The position numbers and the translations under genes were made by a program. From the NCBI GenBank assembly GCA_001858525.1, contig LAPX01000007.1, positions 62,001 through 126,000 of the forward strand: DNA of 64,000 nt. The letters run 5' to 3'. The notes below the pieces were generated by a model that worked only from the letters and a program-made list of their open reading frames with translations, made no database searches and was not told the DNA's origin. Origin of the DNA: Vampirovibrio chlorellavorus. GTDB lineage: Bacteria; Cyanobacteriota; Vampirovibrionia; Vampirovibrionales; Vampirovibrionaceae. Every line of letters begins with the position of its first letter. Position 1 is the stretch's first letter. Positions 1-8,915 of the stretch are shown here, piece by piece.

Positions 1-21
1 TCATTCCACAAAGGAGCCTCC

Positions 22-774
22 ATGCCAGCCAGTCCTTCCACCGCCCTTCAGGGACAAGTTGCCATCATCACCGGGGCCAGCCAGGGCATCGGCCAGGCCA
101 TCGCTCACCATCTGGCCCCCCTGGGGATTCATCTGGTTTTATGCGCCCGCAATGTAGAAAAATTAACCCAGCTCTCCCGCGATTTAGCGTTGACCTACCC
201 CAACGTGCAAACCCTGCCCATCGCCTGCGATGTGCGAGATGTCGAACAGGTGCAACGGATCATTGAAACCACCCAGAAAACCTTCGGCAAAATCGATGTG
301 CTCATCAACAACGCTGGGGTGGCCGCAAAACTGGGCCTGCTTCAGGAAATGAGCATTGCCGATATCGATCGCACCATTGATACCAACTTGAAAGGCGCTA
401 TTTACTTTATGCACGGGGTGTTGCCGGTCATGGTGCAACAAGCGGGCGGGATTATTATCAACATCAATTCCGTGGCAGGCAAAACCGCTTACCCCTTCTG
501 GGGCATCTACGATGCCTCCAAGTTTGGCCTGTACGCCATTACCGAAGCGGTGGCCGAAGAGCAACGCAGCAACAATATCAAGGTCATCGGCATCTATCCC
601 GGCGCGGTGGATACCGCCATTTGGCAAGGCTTGCACACCGATGATGCCGCCCCCAAACGAGAAGGCATGCTGGACCCGGAACACGTGGCCGAAGCGGTGA
701 CCTATATCCTGAATCAGCCGGAGAAAGTGTTTATCAAGGAATTGACCCTGACCCCTTTGAAGCCGCTGGTATAA
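22..774 (+). CDS. SDR family oxidoreductase
   Basis: Short-chain dehydrogenase/reductase of 250 residues, the usual length for a classical SDR. The cofactor motif TGASQGIG lies at residues 17-24, NNAG at 96-99, and the catalytic Ser150, Tyr163 and Lys167 (YDASK) are all present. It should be a soluble NAD(P)-dependent oxidoreductase; the substrate cannot be read from the sequence. The ATG is preceded by AAAGGAG at a good distance. It ends 38 bases before the convergent tautomerase gene, so it looks like the end of a transcription unit beginning outside the window. Confidence 0.93.
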   Translation: MPASPSTALQGQVAIITGASQGIGQAIAHHLAPLGIHLVLCARNVEKLTQLSRDLALTYPNVQTLPIACDVRDVEQVQRIIETTQKTFGKIDVLINNAGVAAKLGLLQEMSIADIDRTIDTNLKGAIYFMHGVLPVMVQQAGGIIININSVAGKTAYPFWGIYDASKFGLYAITEAVAEEQRSNNIKVIGIYPGAVDTAIWQGLHTDDAAPKREGMLDPEHVAEAVTYILNQPEKVFIKELTLTPLKPLV

Positions 775-812
775 ATCGGCGTTTCAACAGAATTGTGCAG
801 GCAGCTTCAGCG

Positions 813-1034
813 CTAGTCTACCTGTTCGTTCTCTTTTTGGCGCTGCCGCCACTCAGCGGTTAATAATCCGGCAAAGCCCCAATTTTCCACATCCACTTCA
901 TCAATCACAATGTGGGTGTGTTCCGGCTTTTTATCTAAAACACGCACCAAAGTCTCCGTTATTTCCCGAACCAGTTGCGCCTTTTGCGCCGGGGTAACCC
1001 CATCCTTGGTTATTTTAATGTTGACATAAGGCAT
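813..1034 (-). CDS. 4-oxalocrotonate tautomerase family protein
   Basis: Small enzyme of 73 residues, in the range of 4-oxalocrotonate tautomerase subunits. I place the start at the ATG giving MPYVNIKITKDG because the family uses the amino-terminal proline as catalytic base and because GGAGGTT lies about 9 bases upstream (1044-1050). A longer frame with ten extra residues would bury that proline. It is convergent with the SDR gene. The family tautomerises 2-hydroxydienoate-type or dehalogenase-type substrates; the real substrate here is unknown. Confidence 0.88.
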   Translation of the reverse strand: MPYVNIKITKDGVTPAQKAQLVREITETLVRVLDKKPEHTHIVIDEVDVENWGFAGLLTAEWRQRQKENEQVD

Positions 1035-1071
1035 CGTGTTAATAACCTCCTCATAATTCGGCACTTGGATA

Positions 1072-1079
1072 GGGGGGGG
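1072..1079. repeat. G8 homopolymer upstream of the tautomerase gene
   Basis: Eight consecutive G on the plus strand, about 40 bases upstream of the tautomerase start, in what should be its promoter or leader. Tracts of this length can slip during replication. Confidence 0.6.
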
Positions 1080-1212
1080 CTTGCATTTAAAAACAGGGAT
1101 GTCCAGTGATCGCCAGCTGTTTTAGCCTACAACAGACCTTGTTCACTTGGCATTATTTTTAACCGACCGGCGTTTAAAGAGATGTGTTCATAATCAGGCA
1201 TTTCATCACCCG

Positions 1213-1974
1213 ATGCCAAAGTCATTGCCCAAAATGGAAATCATCATGCAGCCCCGCCTTCTGGCAGCAGCCCCCGTTAGTCCTCCTGAAGTTTGGGCTA
1301 GCACCCTGGCTGGGGGCATCCCACCCACCAGACCGAGACACCTTTCCCCAATTCGGGTTCGCCTTAAACACGGTTTAGAACTGGCAAAACGCTGGTTACT
1401 CAGCATGCTGGTTTTATTGGGTCTCTGCACCCTCTACGATCAAGGGGTGGGGGATGGAAAACTCCCCGTCTTCAATGATCTCTCCAGCCTCCAGGAAATG
1501 CAGACGAGAGCTCAGCAGAACAGTTCCCAGAATCTGAAAGCACCCGCCAACTGGGGGGCACTCTCAGGCGGACGCAGCCTGCTACTGGCCCTTTCCCCGC
1601 AATTGGCGGATTGGTTGTATCAACTGAATGATCAACAAAAAATTATTTATAAAGCCCCTGAAAAATGGCAGTCCGCTTACGGAAAGTCATCAGAAACACC
1701 ATTGTTGGCAGCCTATGAGCCCTGGAGTGGCAATTTGTATATTGGCGCCGCTTTTTGGGCCTTGAGTGATGGTGAAAAGGCCGCGGTTTTGGCCCATGAG
1801 TATCGCCACGCCCGGCAAAACTGGCCCAAGGTGCTCAGCCATCGGTTGGCCCAATGGCTCACCCATGGGCAACTGCAATATCACACCACAATCGAGAGCG
1901 AGGCCTTTGACTATGAGCGTCAGGCCAGAGCCGCGTTGGGCTTATCTCCCCTAACGGCTCAGCTGTCGCCCTAG
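1213..1974 (+). CDS. Putative membrane-anchored zinc metallopeptidase (HExxH)
   Basis: Protein of about 253 residues with one hydrophobic segment (RWLLSMLVLLGLCTLY, about residues 60-75) followed by a soluble domain containing AHEYRHARQNW, an HExxH zinc-binding motif near residue 195. A glutamate-rich stretch downstream (TIESEAFDYERQA) could give the third zinc ligand, as in M48-like gluzincins. Start is uncertain: a TTG at 1147 and ATGs at 1213, 1234 and 1246 share the frame and none has a clear Shine-Dalgarno. Probably an inner-membrane or periplasmic protease; the family is not certain. Confidence 0.6.
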   Translation: MPKSLPKMEIIMQPRLLAAAPVSPPEVWASTLAGGIPPTRPRHLSPIRVRLKHGLELAKRWLLSMLVLLGLCTLYDQGVGDGKLPVFNDLSSLQEMQTRAQQNSSQNLKAPANWGALSGGRSLLLALSPQLADWLYQLNDQQKIIYKAPEKWQSAYGKSSETPLLAAYEPWSGNLYIGAAFWALSDGEKAAVLAHEYRHARQNWPKVLSHRLAQWLTHGQLQYHTTIESEAFDYERQARAALGLSPLTAQLSP

Positions 1975-2117
1975 GGAAAAAATGGCCTCGTGTAGCCATC
2001 CAGACAAGCTGTCCAGACAGGCAAAGCGTATAATAAGAAAAAAGGTTGATCAAAAAAGGTCGAAGCCCGCTTCGCTTTTCTGAAAGACCCAGCTATATTG
2101 AATGGGGACTGAGCGCT

Positions 2118-3815
2118 ATGAGTATTGCACCTACTATCGAGAACGATTCCGCCTTTTTGGAAACCCTGGAAGAAGCATTTTCCAGCTCGAACAAGGATTT
2201 TGCCAGAGCCTACTATCTGTTTGCCACGGCCAAACTGGCAGAGACATACAACTCTCAGGAAATTTACGCCAAGTATCCCATTCTCAGCGATGAAGCCACC
2301 TTTCATCGCCTCAAGCAACTGTACGATCAAAACCCGCAGCACGAAGAAACCAAACGACTGTTTACCTCGGTGCTGGGAACCTACATTGGTAGCCAACTGG
2401 CCGCCCTGTCCGATGCGTTTCAGAATGCCAAGAACCAACTCAAAGTGCAGGTGAGCGATCTCGGCCTGAAAAACGGCAACGGAGAACACATTGAAGAGCT
2501 CTTGTATGAAGATGTCTCGGAATGGTTGAAAAAAACTGCCAACAAGTCAACCCGGCAAGCCTTGTACGATCGCATGGCTCAAGCCTACACCGACAATCTG
2601 TCCAGCAAGTTTATTGAACTATTTGAAAAAGAAAACAGCCTGTTGGCAGCGTTGGGCTACCAGAACGTCATTGATTTCTACAGCCACACCAGCGGACACA
2701 ACCTGAAACGGCTGGGGGAAAACGGTAAAAAACTGGTCACAGAAACCCAAGCCCTTTACACCCGCTTAATGGGCCAGCATTACCAAGCAGTCACCGGCTT
2801 GGATTTTGCCGCTGAGGCCACCCGAGCCGATATTTCTTACGTGCTGCATGGACACGCCTCTGTGGAGATGGAAGCCATTAACCTGCAATTTCCGCAAAGC
2901 AAGCTGGTTCCTTTGGCCACCCAAACCTTTGACGGCTTGGGTCTGGAGTTTTCCACAGTCGCCCAGCAGGCGAACTTTGAAAACCGGGAAGCCTATGAGC
3001 AGGAAGTGGTTCAAAAAACCGATGACATCGATCCCACCAAGCCAGCGCTGCGCCGGATTCTTTTGGATATCGCCAACCGGGAAGGCAAGCGCTCCAGAGC
3101 CTATGTGTACCCCGCTGCGGTGCCTGCTGAAATTTACCTGTCGGTCAAACCCGAAGGCGGATTAGATGATTACTCGGCCTTTTTCCATGAATCTGGCCAT
3201 GCCCAGCATTTTGCCTACGAAAAACCGGATCTCAGCTTTGCCATGGCATTAATGGGTAACAACACCACCACCGAAACCTATGCATACCTATTCCAGAATC
3301 TGTTTATGAACGCCCACTGGCTGACCCATATGGCTGGCCTGAGCCCGGAACAGGCCCAGTTGGCGGTACAACGACGCGCCCTGGAAGATTTGTACATGCT
3401 GCGTCGCTATGCCAGCAAAATGCAGTTTGAGCTGGCCCTGTTTGACGGCGTCAATGAGGCGGGCTACAGCCTAACCCACAAAGGCAGCACCTATGCGGAG
3501 CTCCTGAGCCTGGGTTGCGGCTTCAAGTACGATGCCGAAGGCTGGACCCGGGATGTGGACGCCGGATTTTACGTGGCCGACTACTTTACGGCTTGGAGCT
3601 TAGAGGCCCAACTGAGAGAGTATCTGTGCCAGCACTTCGGTACACCAGAAACAAACGGCGAGGACTGGTACGCCAACCCCAAGGCAGGGGCATTTCTCAA
3701 AGCCCTGTGGGCCGATGGCAATCTGGCGCAGCAGGACTTGAGTAATCGACTGGGCTATCACGACCCCACCGATCTGGGGCCACTGCTGCGGTTTATGAAC
3801 GCCCATCTGAAATAA
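2118..3815 (+). CDS. M3 family oligoendopeptidase (PepF-like)
   Basis: Protein of 565 residues, the size of bacterial PepF/M3 oligopeptidases. The zinc site HESGH is at about residues 357-361 (FFHESGHAQHF), followed by a helical carboxy-terminal catalytic half typical of the family. No signal peptide, so it should be a cytoplasmic metallopeptidase that degrades short peptides. I chose the ATG giving MSIAPTIEND, preceded by GGGGA, rather than an in-frame TTG at 2046 with no ribosome-binding site. It appears to be a single-gene unit. Confidence 0.88.
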   Translation: MSIAPTIENDSAFLETLEEAFSSSNKDFARAYYLFATAKLAETYNSQEIYAKYPILSDEATFHRLKQLYDQNPQHEETKRLFTSVLGTYIGSQLAALSDAFQNAKNQLKVQVSDLGLKNGNGEHIEELLYEDVSEWLKKTANKSTRQALYDRMAQAYTDNLSSKFIELFEKENSLLAALGYQNVIDFYSHTSGHNLKRLGENGKKLVTETQALYTRLMGQHYQAVTGLDFAAEATRADISYVLHGHASVEMEAINLQFPQSKLVPLATQTFDGLGLEFSTVAQQANFENREAYEQEVVQKTDDIDPTKPALRRILLDIANREGKRSRAYVYPAAVPAEIYLSVKPEGGLDDYSAFFHESGHAQHFAYEKPDLSFAMALMGNNTTTETYAYLFQNLFMNAHWLTHMAGLSPEQAQLAVQRRALEDLYMLRRYASKMQFELALFDGVNEAGYSLTHKGSTYAELLSLGCGFKYDAEGWTRDVDAGFYVADYFTAWSLEAQLREYLCQHFGTPETNGEDWYANPKAGAFLKALWADGNLAQQDLSNRLGYHDPTDLGPLLRFMNAHLK

Positions 3816-3932
3816 CGTTCGCGTAACAAAGGTTTAATTTCTGATAAACTAATCCATAAAAGATATATTAAGGAAATAGACGTTGTCGTTTTGAGCAGCG
3901 TTGAGACAGTATAAAACCCAGGTAAAACAGTA

Positions 3933-4892
3933 ATGGAAAGTGATTCAACCCACGTTATGCTTGCAATCAAAAGCCAAAATGGCGCTTTATTGCTGGAATT
4001 TGACGCTGAAAACCTGCTGTACGCAGATTTAAGCGGTAAAGAGCTGCCTAATGCGGAATTTTGCCATGCTGTGCTGTTTAACGCCAATCTTTCTAGAGCA
4101 AACCTGGCGAATGCCAACTTCCGTGGGGCCAACCTAGGCAGCTGTAACCTGCAGGAAGCCCTTTTAGGCAAAGCCATATTTAAAGGGGCCAAACTGGAAG
4201 GCGCCAACCTGACCGACGCCATGCTGGAAAAGGCCAACTTGTCCACCGCCCACTGTGTCAAAGCCAACTTTACTGGCGCCAATTTACGACTGGCCGATCT
4301 CAGTCAATCCGATTTTGGGCAAGCAATTATGGTAGGAGCCCACCTGGACAGTGCCGAATTGTGGGAAGGCAAGTTTGCCCATACCAATTTCAGCGAAGCC
4401 TATCTGGTCAAGGCCAACTTCTTGAAAGCCCAGGCCCAGTCTGCCAAATTTATCAAAGCCAACCTGGACAAAGCCGATTTGGAAATGGCCCAAATGGGGT
4501 GGGCCGATCTGTCTCACGCCAGCATGCAGGGCGCCCTGATGCGGAACGCCAAATTTCCTTCCGCCGACCTGCAATATGCCAACTTGCAACAAGCCTATAT
4601 GAACCAGGCCCATTTTAATCAGGCCAACTTCAGTGGGGCCAAATTACAAGGGGTCAAGGCCTTTCAAACCAACTTTAGCCAGGCCAATTTAAAAGGGGCC
4701 GATCTCAGCAGGGCATCCCTGCAAGGGGCGGTTCTGAGTTTGGCCAATCTGGAAAACGCCAATTTAAAAGGGGCTGATCTGCAAGGGGCTATTTTAAAAG
4801 GGGCCAAATACAACGACAACACCGTTTTCCCCAGCGATATCAAACCGGAACAGCAAGGCCTCATCTACGTAAAAATCATCGAACAGAGCTAA
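3933..4892 (+). CDS. Pentapeptide repeat protein
   Basis: Protein of 319 residues built almost wholly of pentapeptide repeats of the A(N/D)LxX type (for example ANLSRANLANANFRGANLG), from about residue 30 to 300. Such repeats fold as a right-handed quadrilateral beta-helix. No signal peptide, membrane segment or fused enzyme domain is visible. Pentapeptide proteins include DNA-gyrase-protecting Qnr/MfpA types and many of unknown role that are abundant in Cyanobacteria; nothing here allows assignment to a class. It is convergent with mnmA, 24 bases away. Confidence 0.9.
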   Translation: MESDSTHVMLAIKSQNGALLLEFDAENLLYADLSGKELPNAEFCHAVLFNANLSRANLANANFRGANLGSCNLQEALLGKAIFKGAKLEGANLTDAMLEKANLSTAHCVKANFTGANLRLADLSQSDFGQAIMVGAHLDSAELWEGKFAHTNFSEAYLVKANFLKAQAQSAKFIKANLDKADLEMAQMGWADLSHASMQGALMRNAKFPSADLQYANLQQAYMNQAHFNQANFSGAKLQGVKAFQTNFSQANLKGADLSRASLQGAVLSLANLENANLKGADLQGAILKGAKYNDNTVFPSDIKPEQQGLIYVKIIEQS

Positions 4893-4916
4893 TCGCGCTC
4901 ACCTTATCGAAAGTCT

Positions 4917-6080
4917 TTAGGCAGAAGCCACTTGACAGTATAGATCCGGCAAATCGTCCCGCTTACTCTCATCAAACGGCTGATGAGACAGATATCGCTC
5001 AATATAGCCGCCTCCAAACAACTGCTGGAACTCTGTATCGTAAAAAGCAGCGATTTGGCCGGGCGTAATGGCAGACTGAGCAGTGTATAAGGTTACTTTC
5101 AAAGTTCTGGCAGCATAGTCCAGCCACTCCACATGGCCTAACACTGGCGGTGAATTATAGCGAATCTTCACCATAAAATCTCGCGGCAATGCGTCTGGCT
5201 CATCCAGCTCCGGCACTAGCCAATTGGGAGAGAGTACGCTAAAAGTGGTACTCTCCAAATGATGAGCATCGCCCAGATACACCGTATTGGTCTGAGGATC
5301 GATTTTGGTCACGTAAACCGGCCGTCCGGCAGCCACCCCAATCCCTTTGCGCTGGCCCAGGGTAAACCGGTAGTACCCATCGTGCTGACCCAATACTTTA
5401 TTCGTGTCGGCATCTACAAAATTACCGGGATGCTTGCCAAAGGTTAAATCCATGTAGTTGTGCTGACCGTTCAACACAAAGCAAATGTCCTGAGATTCCT
5501 TGCTGTAGGCCGTGGGCAAATCCAGCTCACGGGCCAGGGCGGTCACCTGGGGTTTGGTCATTTCCCCCAAAGGAAACAGGGTCTTGGTCAGGTCTTTGGG
5601 GAAGACCCGAGCCATCATGTAGGTCTGGTCCTTGTGCTCATCCACGGAACGATAGACATTCACCCCATGGGCTGCCGGACTGAGGATGGCGTAATGACCG
5701 GTGGCCACATAATCGACCCCCAGCACATCCACCGCATAGCGCACCAGTAATTCCCATTTGACGTAACGATTACACTCCACACAGGGGTTGGGGGTCAGCC
5801 CAGCCTGATAGGAATTGTTGTAATAATCCATTACAAAATGAGAGAACTCGGCCCGTAGATCAACCGTGTCATAGGGCACGTCCAGCATTTCACAGACGCG
5901 CCCGGCATTAACCAGAGCATCATTACAGCACTTGCCCGGCCCATTCAGCGTCCAGGCAGTCAACCCCACCACTTCATGTCCGGCCTTGGCCATTAAATAG
6001 GCCGCCACACTACTATCCACGCCGCCACTCATGGCAACGGCGACTCGTTTTTTAGTGGTTGGCAGGAAATTGAGTGACAT
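4917..6080 (-). CDS. mnmA: tRNA-specific 2-thiouridylase MnmA
   Basis: Makes 2-thiouridine at the wobble position of Lys, Glu and Gln tRNAs, using persulfide sulfur and ATP. The 387-residue protein has the PP-loop SGGVDSS at 18-24, a cysteine pair in NPCVEC (C100/C103) and the second catalytic cysteine in QDICFV (C200); the C103/C200 spacing matches the pair known from E. coli MnmA. GVAAGRPVYVTKID and the carboxy-terminal beta-barrel region are also present. A small membrane-protein gene lies 12 bases upstream on the same strand and is probably cotranscribed. Confidence 0.96.
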   Translation of the reverse strand: MSLNFLPTTKKRVAVAMSGGVDSSVAAYLMAKAGHEVVGLTAWTLNGPGKCCNDALVNAGRVCEMLDVPYDTVDLRAEFSHFVMDYYNNSYQAGLTPNPCVECNRYVKWELLVRYAVDVLGVDYVATGHYAILSPAAHGVNVYRSVDEHKDQTYMMARVFPKDLTKTLFPLGEMTKPQVTALARELDLPTAYSKESQDICFVLNGQHNYMDLTFGKHPGNFVDADTNKVLGQHDGYYRFTLGQRKGIGVAAGRPVYVTKIDPQTNTVYLGDAHHLESTTFSVLSPNWLVPELDEPDALPRDFMVKIRYNSPPVLGHVEWLDYAARTLKVTLYTAQSAITPGQIAAFYDTEFQQLFGGGYIERYLSHQPFDESKRDDLPDLYCQVASA

Positions 6081-6092
6081 AAAAGGGTGTAA

Positions 6093-6341
6093 TTAACCTT
6101 GCAGCATTTTCTTGCCGGGGCGGGACAAGTAGTAGGAAACGCCCAAAAATACGGTGGGAATAAGCCATAAGGCTCCCCGGTGGATGGTGCTGATTATATC
6201 AAAGTAATGCTTGGCCGGCATGGTAAAATCCGCCAACACGAACATGGCCAAGCCTTTCAACAAGCCGGGAATTAAAATCAGGGCGTAGCAAACCAGCCAT
6301 ACGCTCAGTAACTTTCTCACAAACCCATGAAAATCTTTCAT
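6093..6341 (-). CDS. Small membrane protein of unknown function
   Basis: Protein of 82 residues with two strongly hydrophobic segments (LLSVWLVCYALILIPGLLKG and ALWLIPTVFLGVSYYL) and a basic carboxy end (RPGKKMLQG). I recognise no family. The ATG giving MKDFHGFVRK is preceded by AAAGGA with an 8-base spacer and is preferred over a TTG two codons upstream. It lies 12 bases before mnmA on the same strand, so the two are likely an operon, but nothing suggests a functional tie to tRNA thiolation. Confidence 0.7.
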   Translation of the reverse strand: MKDFHGFVRKLLSVWLVCYALILIPGLLKGLAMFVLADFTMPAKHYFDIISTIHRGALWLIPTVFLGVSYYLSRPGKKMLQG

Positions 6342-6568
6342 CGCCAATATCCTTTTTACTTCAGCGCCTTGATTTCAACGCAAGGCGAAGCCCAAAAGCT
6401 TGATTCCTACATCCATTGGCCATTACCAGGCCAGCAATACACAGTGAGGTTTATACAATAAAAAAAGAAGCATGATAAGAGTTGCTTCCATATCCGATAA
6501 AAAGAAAAAGAGACTAGTCCAAAACGAGTGAACCCTTAAAAAAAAGCATCAGTTTTTCTGATTTTTAA

Positions 6569-6591
6569 ATATCCTCCATTAAAAGGATATG
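6569..6591. other. Hairpin ATATCCT/AGGATAT in the gap between two leftward units
   Basis: Seven-pair inverted repeat around a short loop. The surrounding stretch 6342-6613 is AT-rich and holds no gene I can support; it should contain the promoter of the leftward small-membrane-protein/mnmA operon. A weaker ATCAG/CTGAT hairpin followed by Ts lies just before it. Confidence 0.4.
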
Positions 6592-6613
6592 GATTAGCCC
6601 AAAGGGATGATAA

Positions 6614-6822
6614 AGTATTAACAGTTGGTGGCATAACCACAGAGGCCTCTAATCACACCCAGCCTATTTGGCTGGTCCCAAGTAAACGATTAGAAGTGCT
6701 TGTGAGGTCAATAAGCCGGAAATGCCACAAACCATTAGAACTTGTCTTTATAGTCTTTAGCTAGAACATTCCCAACAACCAAAAACCCCTCAGAGCTAAA
6801 AATCCGAGGGGCTTGTTTTTTT
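6614..6822 (+). ncRNA. Candidate structured non-coding RNA
   Basis: No credible reading frame occupies this stretch, but it pairs with itself over a long range. Positions 6614-6634 can pair with 6722-6742 (16 of 21 Watson-Crick plus a wobble, including GTGGCAT/ATGCCAC). Inside, 6637-6654 pairs in register with 6688-6705 (core CTAATC/GATTAG and CACA/TGTG), and CCAGCC/GGCTGG (6659-6664/6670-6675) forms a perfect six-pair tip with a 5-base loop. An asymmetric internal loop lies between the two rods. A terminator with a T7 run follows at 6785-6822 in the plus direction. The form loosely recalls 6S RNA, but I cannot assign a family. The 5-prime end is a guess. Confidence 0.4.
6785..6822. terminator. 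Bidirectional rho-independent terminator
   Basis: CCCCTC and GAGGGG pair around an A-rich loop. On the plus strand the stem is followed by CTTG and seven Ts; on the minus strand by five Ts. In the minus direction it ends the permease transcript (stop 20 bases away); in the plus direction it would end the candidate RNA. Confidence 0.8.
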
Positions 6823-6842
6823 CTTTGTGGGTCTTGAGTGAA

Positions 6843-8432
6843 CTACGACAGTAAGTCGCCATCCAGCTCCTTGTTCATGTTGCTATTCCAGAAACCGTAA
6901 CCGAAATAAAGCACCATTCCCAGTAAGAACCAGGCACCAGTTACTACCCAGGTGAACAAGGGCAGACCGGTCATCACGTACAGACAGCCCAGCGTACCTA
7001 AAATGGGGAAAGTCAGGCCTAACGGGGCTTTGAAGGGACGATGACGGTTGGCATCAGTGAAGCGCAGGATAGCCACCCCAATGCACACAATCATAAACGC
7101 ACCCAAGGTACCGATGTTGCACATTTCAGCCAGCAAGTTGATGGGCAGTAAGCCGCCACCGATGGCCACAAACAAGCCCACCATCATGGTGCAAATGTGC
7201 GGGGTCTGAAACTTGGGATGAATCTTGGCCAAAGCGGCAGGTAACAGACCATCCCGGGCAATGGCGTAGAAAATACGGGTGCCGCCCATTTGCAGAACCA
7301 GCAATACCGAGCTTAGACCGGCAATGGCCCCAATGCTTACCAGCCAGGAAGCCCACGGATAGCCCATGTACTTCATGGCGCCAACCACAGCGGCTTCTTT
7401 ATTAATCTGGTGTAGGGGCACAATCCCGGTAATCACAGCGGTCACCAGAATGTACAAAAGGGTACAAATAGCCAGGGAGCCCATAATGCCAATGGGAATA
7501 TCCCGCTGGGGGTTCTTGGTCTCTTCAGCAGCGGTAGAAACAGCGTCAAAACCGATGTAGGCAAAGAAAATAGTGGACGCACCGGTGATAATCCCGTTCA
7601 ACCCATTGGGAGAAAAGGTATTCCAGCCATCCGCAAACCAGTTGTGCTGCAGCACGTCCATATGGCCGCCAAACAGGAACAACGCCCCAATGACAATGAA
7701 TAACAACACCACAAAGGTTTTCACAAACACCATCACCGCAGCGGTACGGGCGCTTTCAGAAACACCCACCAGCAGCAAGGCGGTCACTGCCAGCACAATA
7801 AAGAAGGCAGGCAGGTTAAAAGCGCTTTGCACCAGTAAAATTTTCTCTTCCGTGGTGAAGGGAATGGCCTTGAGGACGATGGACATGTCCGCAGCCTTCA
7901 AACCCTCCCGAGAAACGGTATCAATGGTATTGCTCACCAGCCAGCTGGGCAGATGCACATGGAAGGCCATGGCCAAAAATTCCTTGACGCTGCCCGTCCA
8001 GCTCACGGCCACCGCCATGTTACCCACGGCGTATTCTAAAACCAGAGCCCAGCCGATGATCCAGGCCACAAACTCGCCCATGGTGGAAAAAGCGTAGGTG
8101 TAAGCAGAACCCGAAATAGGCGCCATTGCCGAAAATTCGGAATAGCAAAGGGCGCAGAAGCTACAAATAATACCAGTCAAAACAAAAGACAGAGTCAATG
8201 CAGGCCCTGCAGCGGCATGATCGGGGGAACCAACGGCAGCCGCACCCGTCAAGGCAAAAATACCGGCTCCAATCATGGCCCCAACGCCAAAAATAATAAG
8301 GTCAAAGGCACTCAGGGTTTTCTTGAGCTGGTGCTCCTGATTGGCATTATCGGCCAGGATTTTGTCCAGGTTTTTGGTCCGAAAGAGTCTGGACAATAGT
8401 GATCGCTGCTTAACGCTAGCTATTCCTGACAT
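6843..8432 (-). CDS. APC superfamily amino acid permease (cationic amino acid transporter type)
   Basis: Inner-membrane transporter of 529 residues with about 12 predicted membrane segments. The first segment carries the APC-family hallmark GVGAMIGAGIFALTG (about residue 50), the unwound helix that binds substrate, and ANRHRPFKAPLG near the carboxy end is typical of the YfnA/CAT branch. It should import an amino acid with protons; the substrate is not determined. GGGAG precedes the ATG at a suitable distance. It is monocistronic, ended by the terminator at 6785-6822. Confidence 0.92.
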   Translation of the reverse strand: MSGIASVKQRSLLSRLFRTKNLDKILADNANQEHQLKKTLSAFDLIIFGVGAMIGAGIFALTGAAAVGSPDHAAAGPALTLSFVLTGIICSFCALCYSEFSAMAPISGSAYTYAFSTMGEFVAWIIGWALVLEYAVGNMAVAVSWTGSVKEFLAMAFHVHLPSWLVSNTIDTVSREGLKAADMSIVLKAIPFTTEEKILLVQSAFNLPAFFIVLAVTALLLVGVSESARTAAVMVFVKTFVVLLFIVIGALFLFGGHMDVLQHNWFADGWNTFSPNGLNGIITGASTIFFAYIGFDAVSTAAEETKNPQRDIPIGIMGSLAICTLLYILVTAVITGIVPLHQINKEAAVVGAMKYMGYPWASWLVSIGAIAGLSSVLLVLQMGGTRIFYAIARDGLLPAALAKIHPKFQTPHICTMMVGLFVAIGGGLLPINLLAEMCNIGTLGAFMIVCIGVAILRFTDANRHRPFKAPLGLTFPILGTLGCLYVMTGLPLFTWVVTGAWFLLGMVLYFGYGFWNSNMNKELDGDLLS

Positions 8433-8915
8433 AAAGTGAGAACTCCCTTGAATTTTGTACTTCTACATCCACGCTGAGCCTTTTATCGACTCGTAAAACC
8501 CGCTTTGAACAGCGATTGACGAAAACCCGTAAAACTCAGTCAGCCGTGACAGTATTTATAAAGTTGGAACATATCACAAAAGCACACAACACTCCATCAG
8601 GTGGTGGATGCCCGCCAGAGTTATCATTGGGTCTTGTTTCATATAAAAAAAAGGAAGACGCCATAAAAATGCTGATTTCAGGCCAACTTGTAACGGAGCA
8701 TTTACAGGCCAACCCTCCAAATTTCACCCCAATGGGTGACCCCACCTTCAAACAAGCGCAGGTGCTTCCGCCCCCAAGATTTCATACTAAAAAACAAATT
8801 CATAAATAAAAACGATTAAAGCCGTCCCAAAGTGGGTAATGATTAAAAAAGGTTTGCTGCAAAAACCATTAGGTTAAACACTTGGCACTCCTGCCCAATC
8901 GAAGGATCATCGCGC
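8433..8915. other. 483-base gap between divergent permease and fliD
   Basis: Should hold both divergent promoters. I see a hairpin CACCC-CAAT-GGGTG near 8727-8740 and two copies of CAGGCCAAC about 30 bases apart near 8680-8715. A 97-codon TTG-started frame here lacks a ribosome-binding site and protein-like composition. No gene called. Confidence 0.5.

Noticed and set aside
8516-8809. 97-codon frame between the permease and fliD
   Set aside because: TTG start, no ribosome-binding site, composition unlike a protein, and no homologous motif.
8883-8898. TTGGCACTCCTGCCC ahead of fliD as a sigma-54 promoter
   Set aside because: GG and GC are only 7 bases apart instead of the required 10, so the -12 element does not line up.
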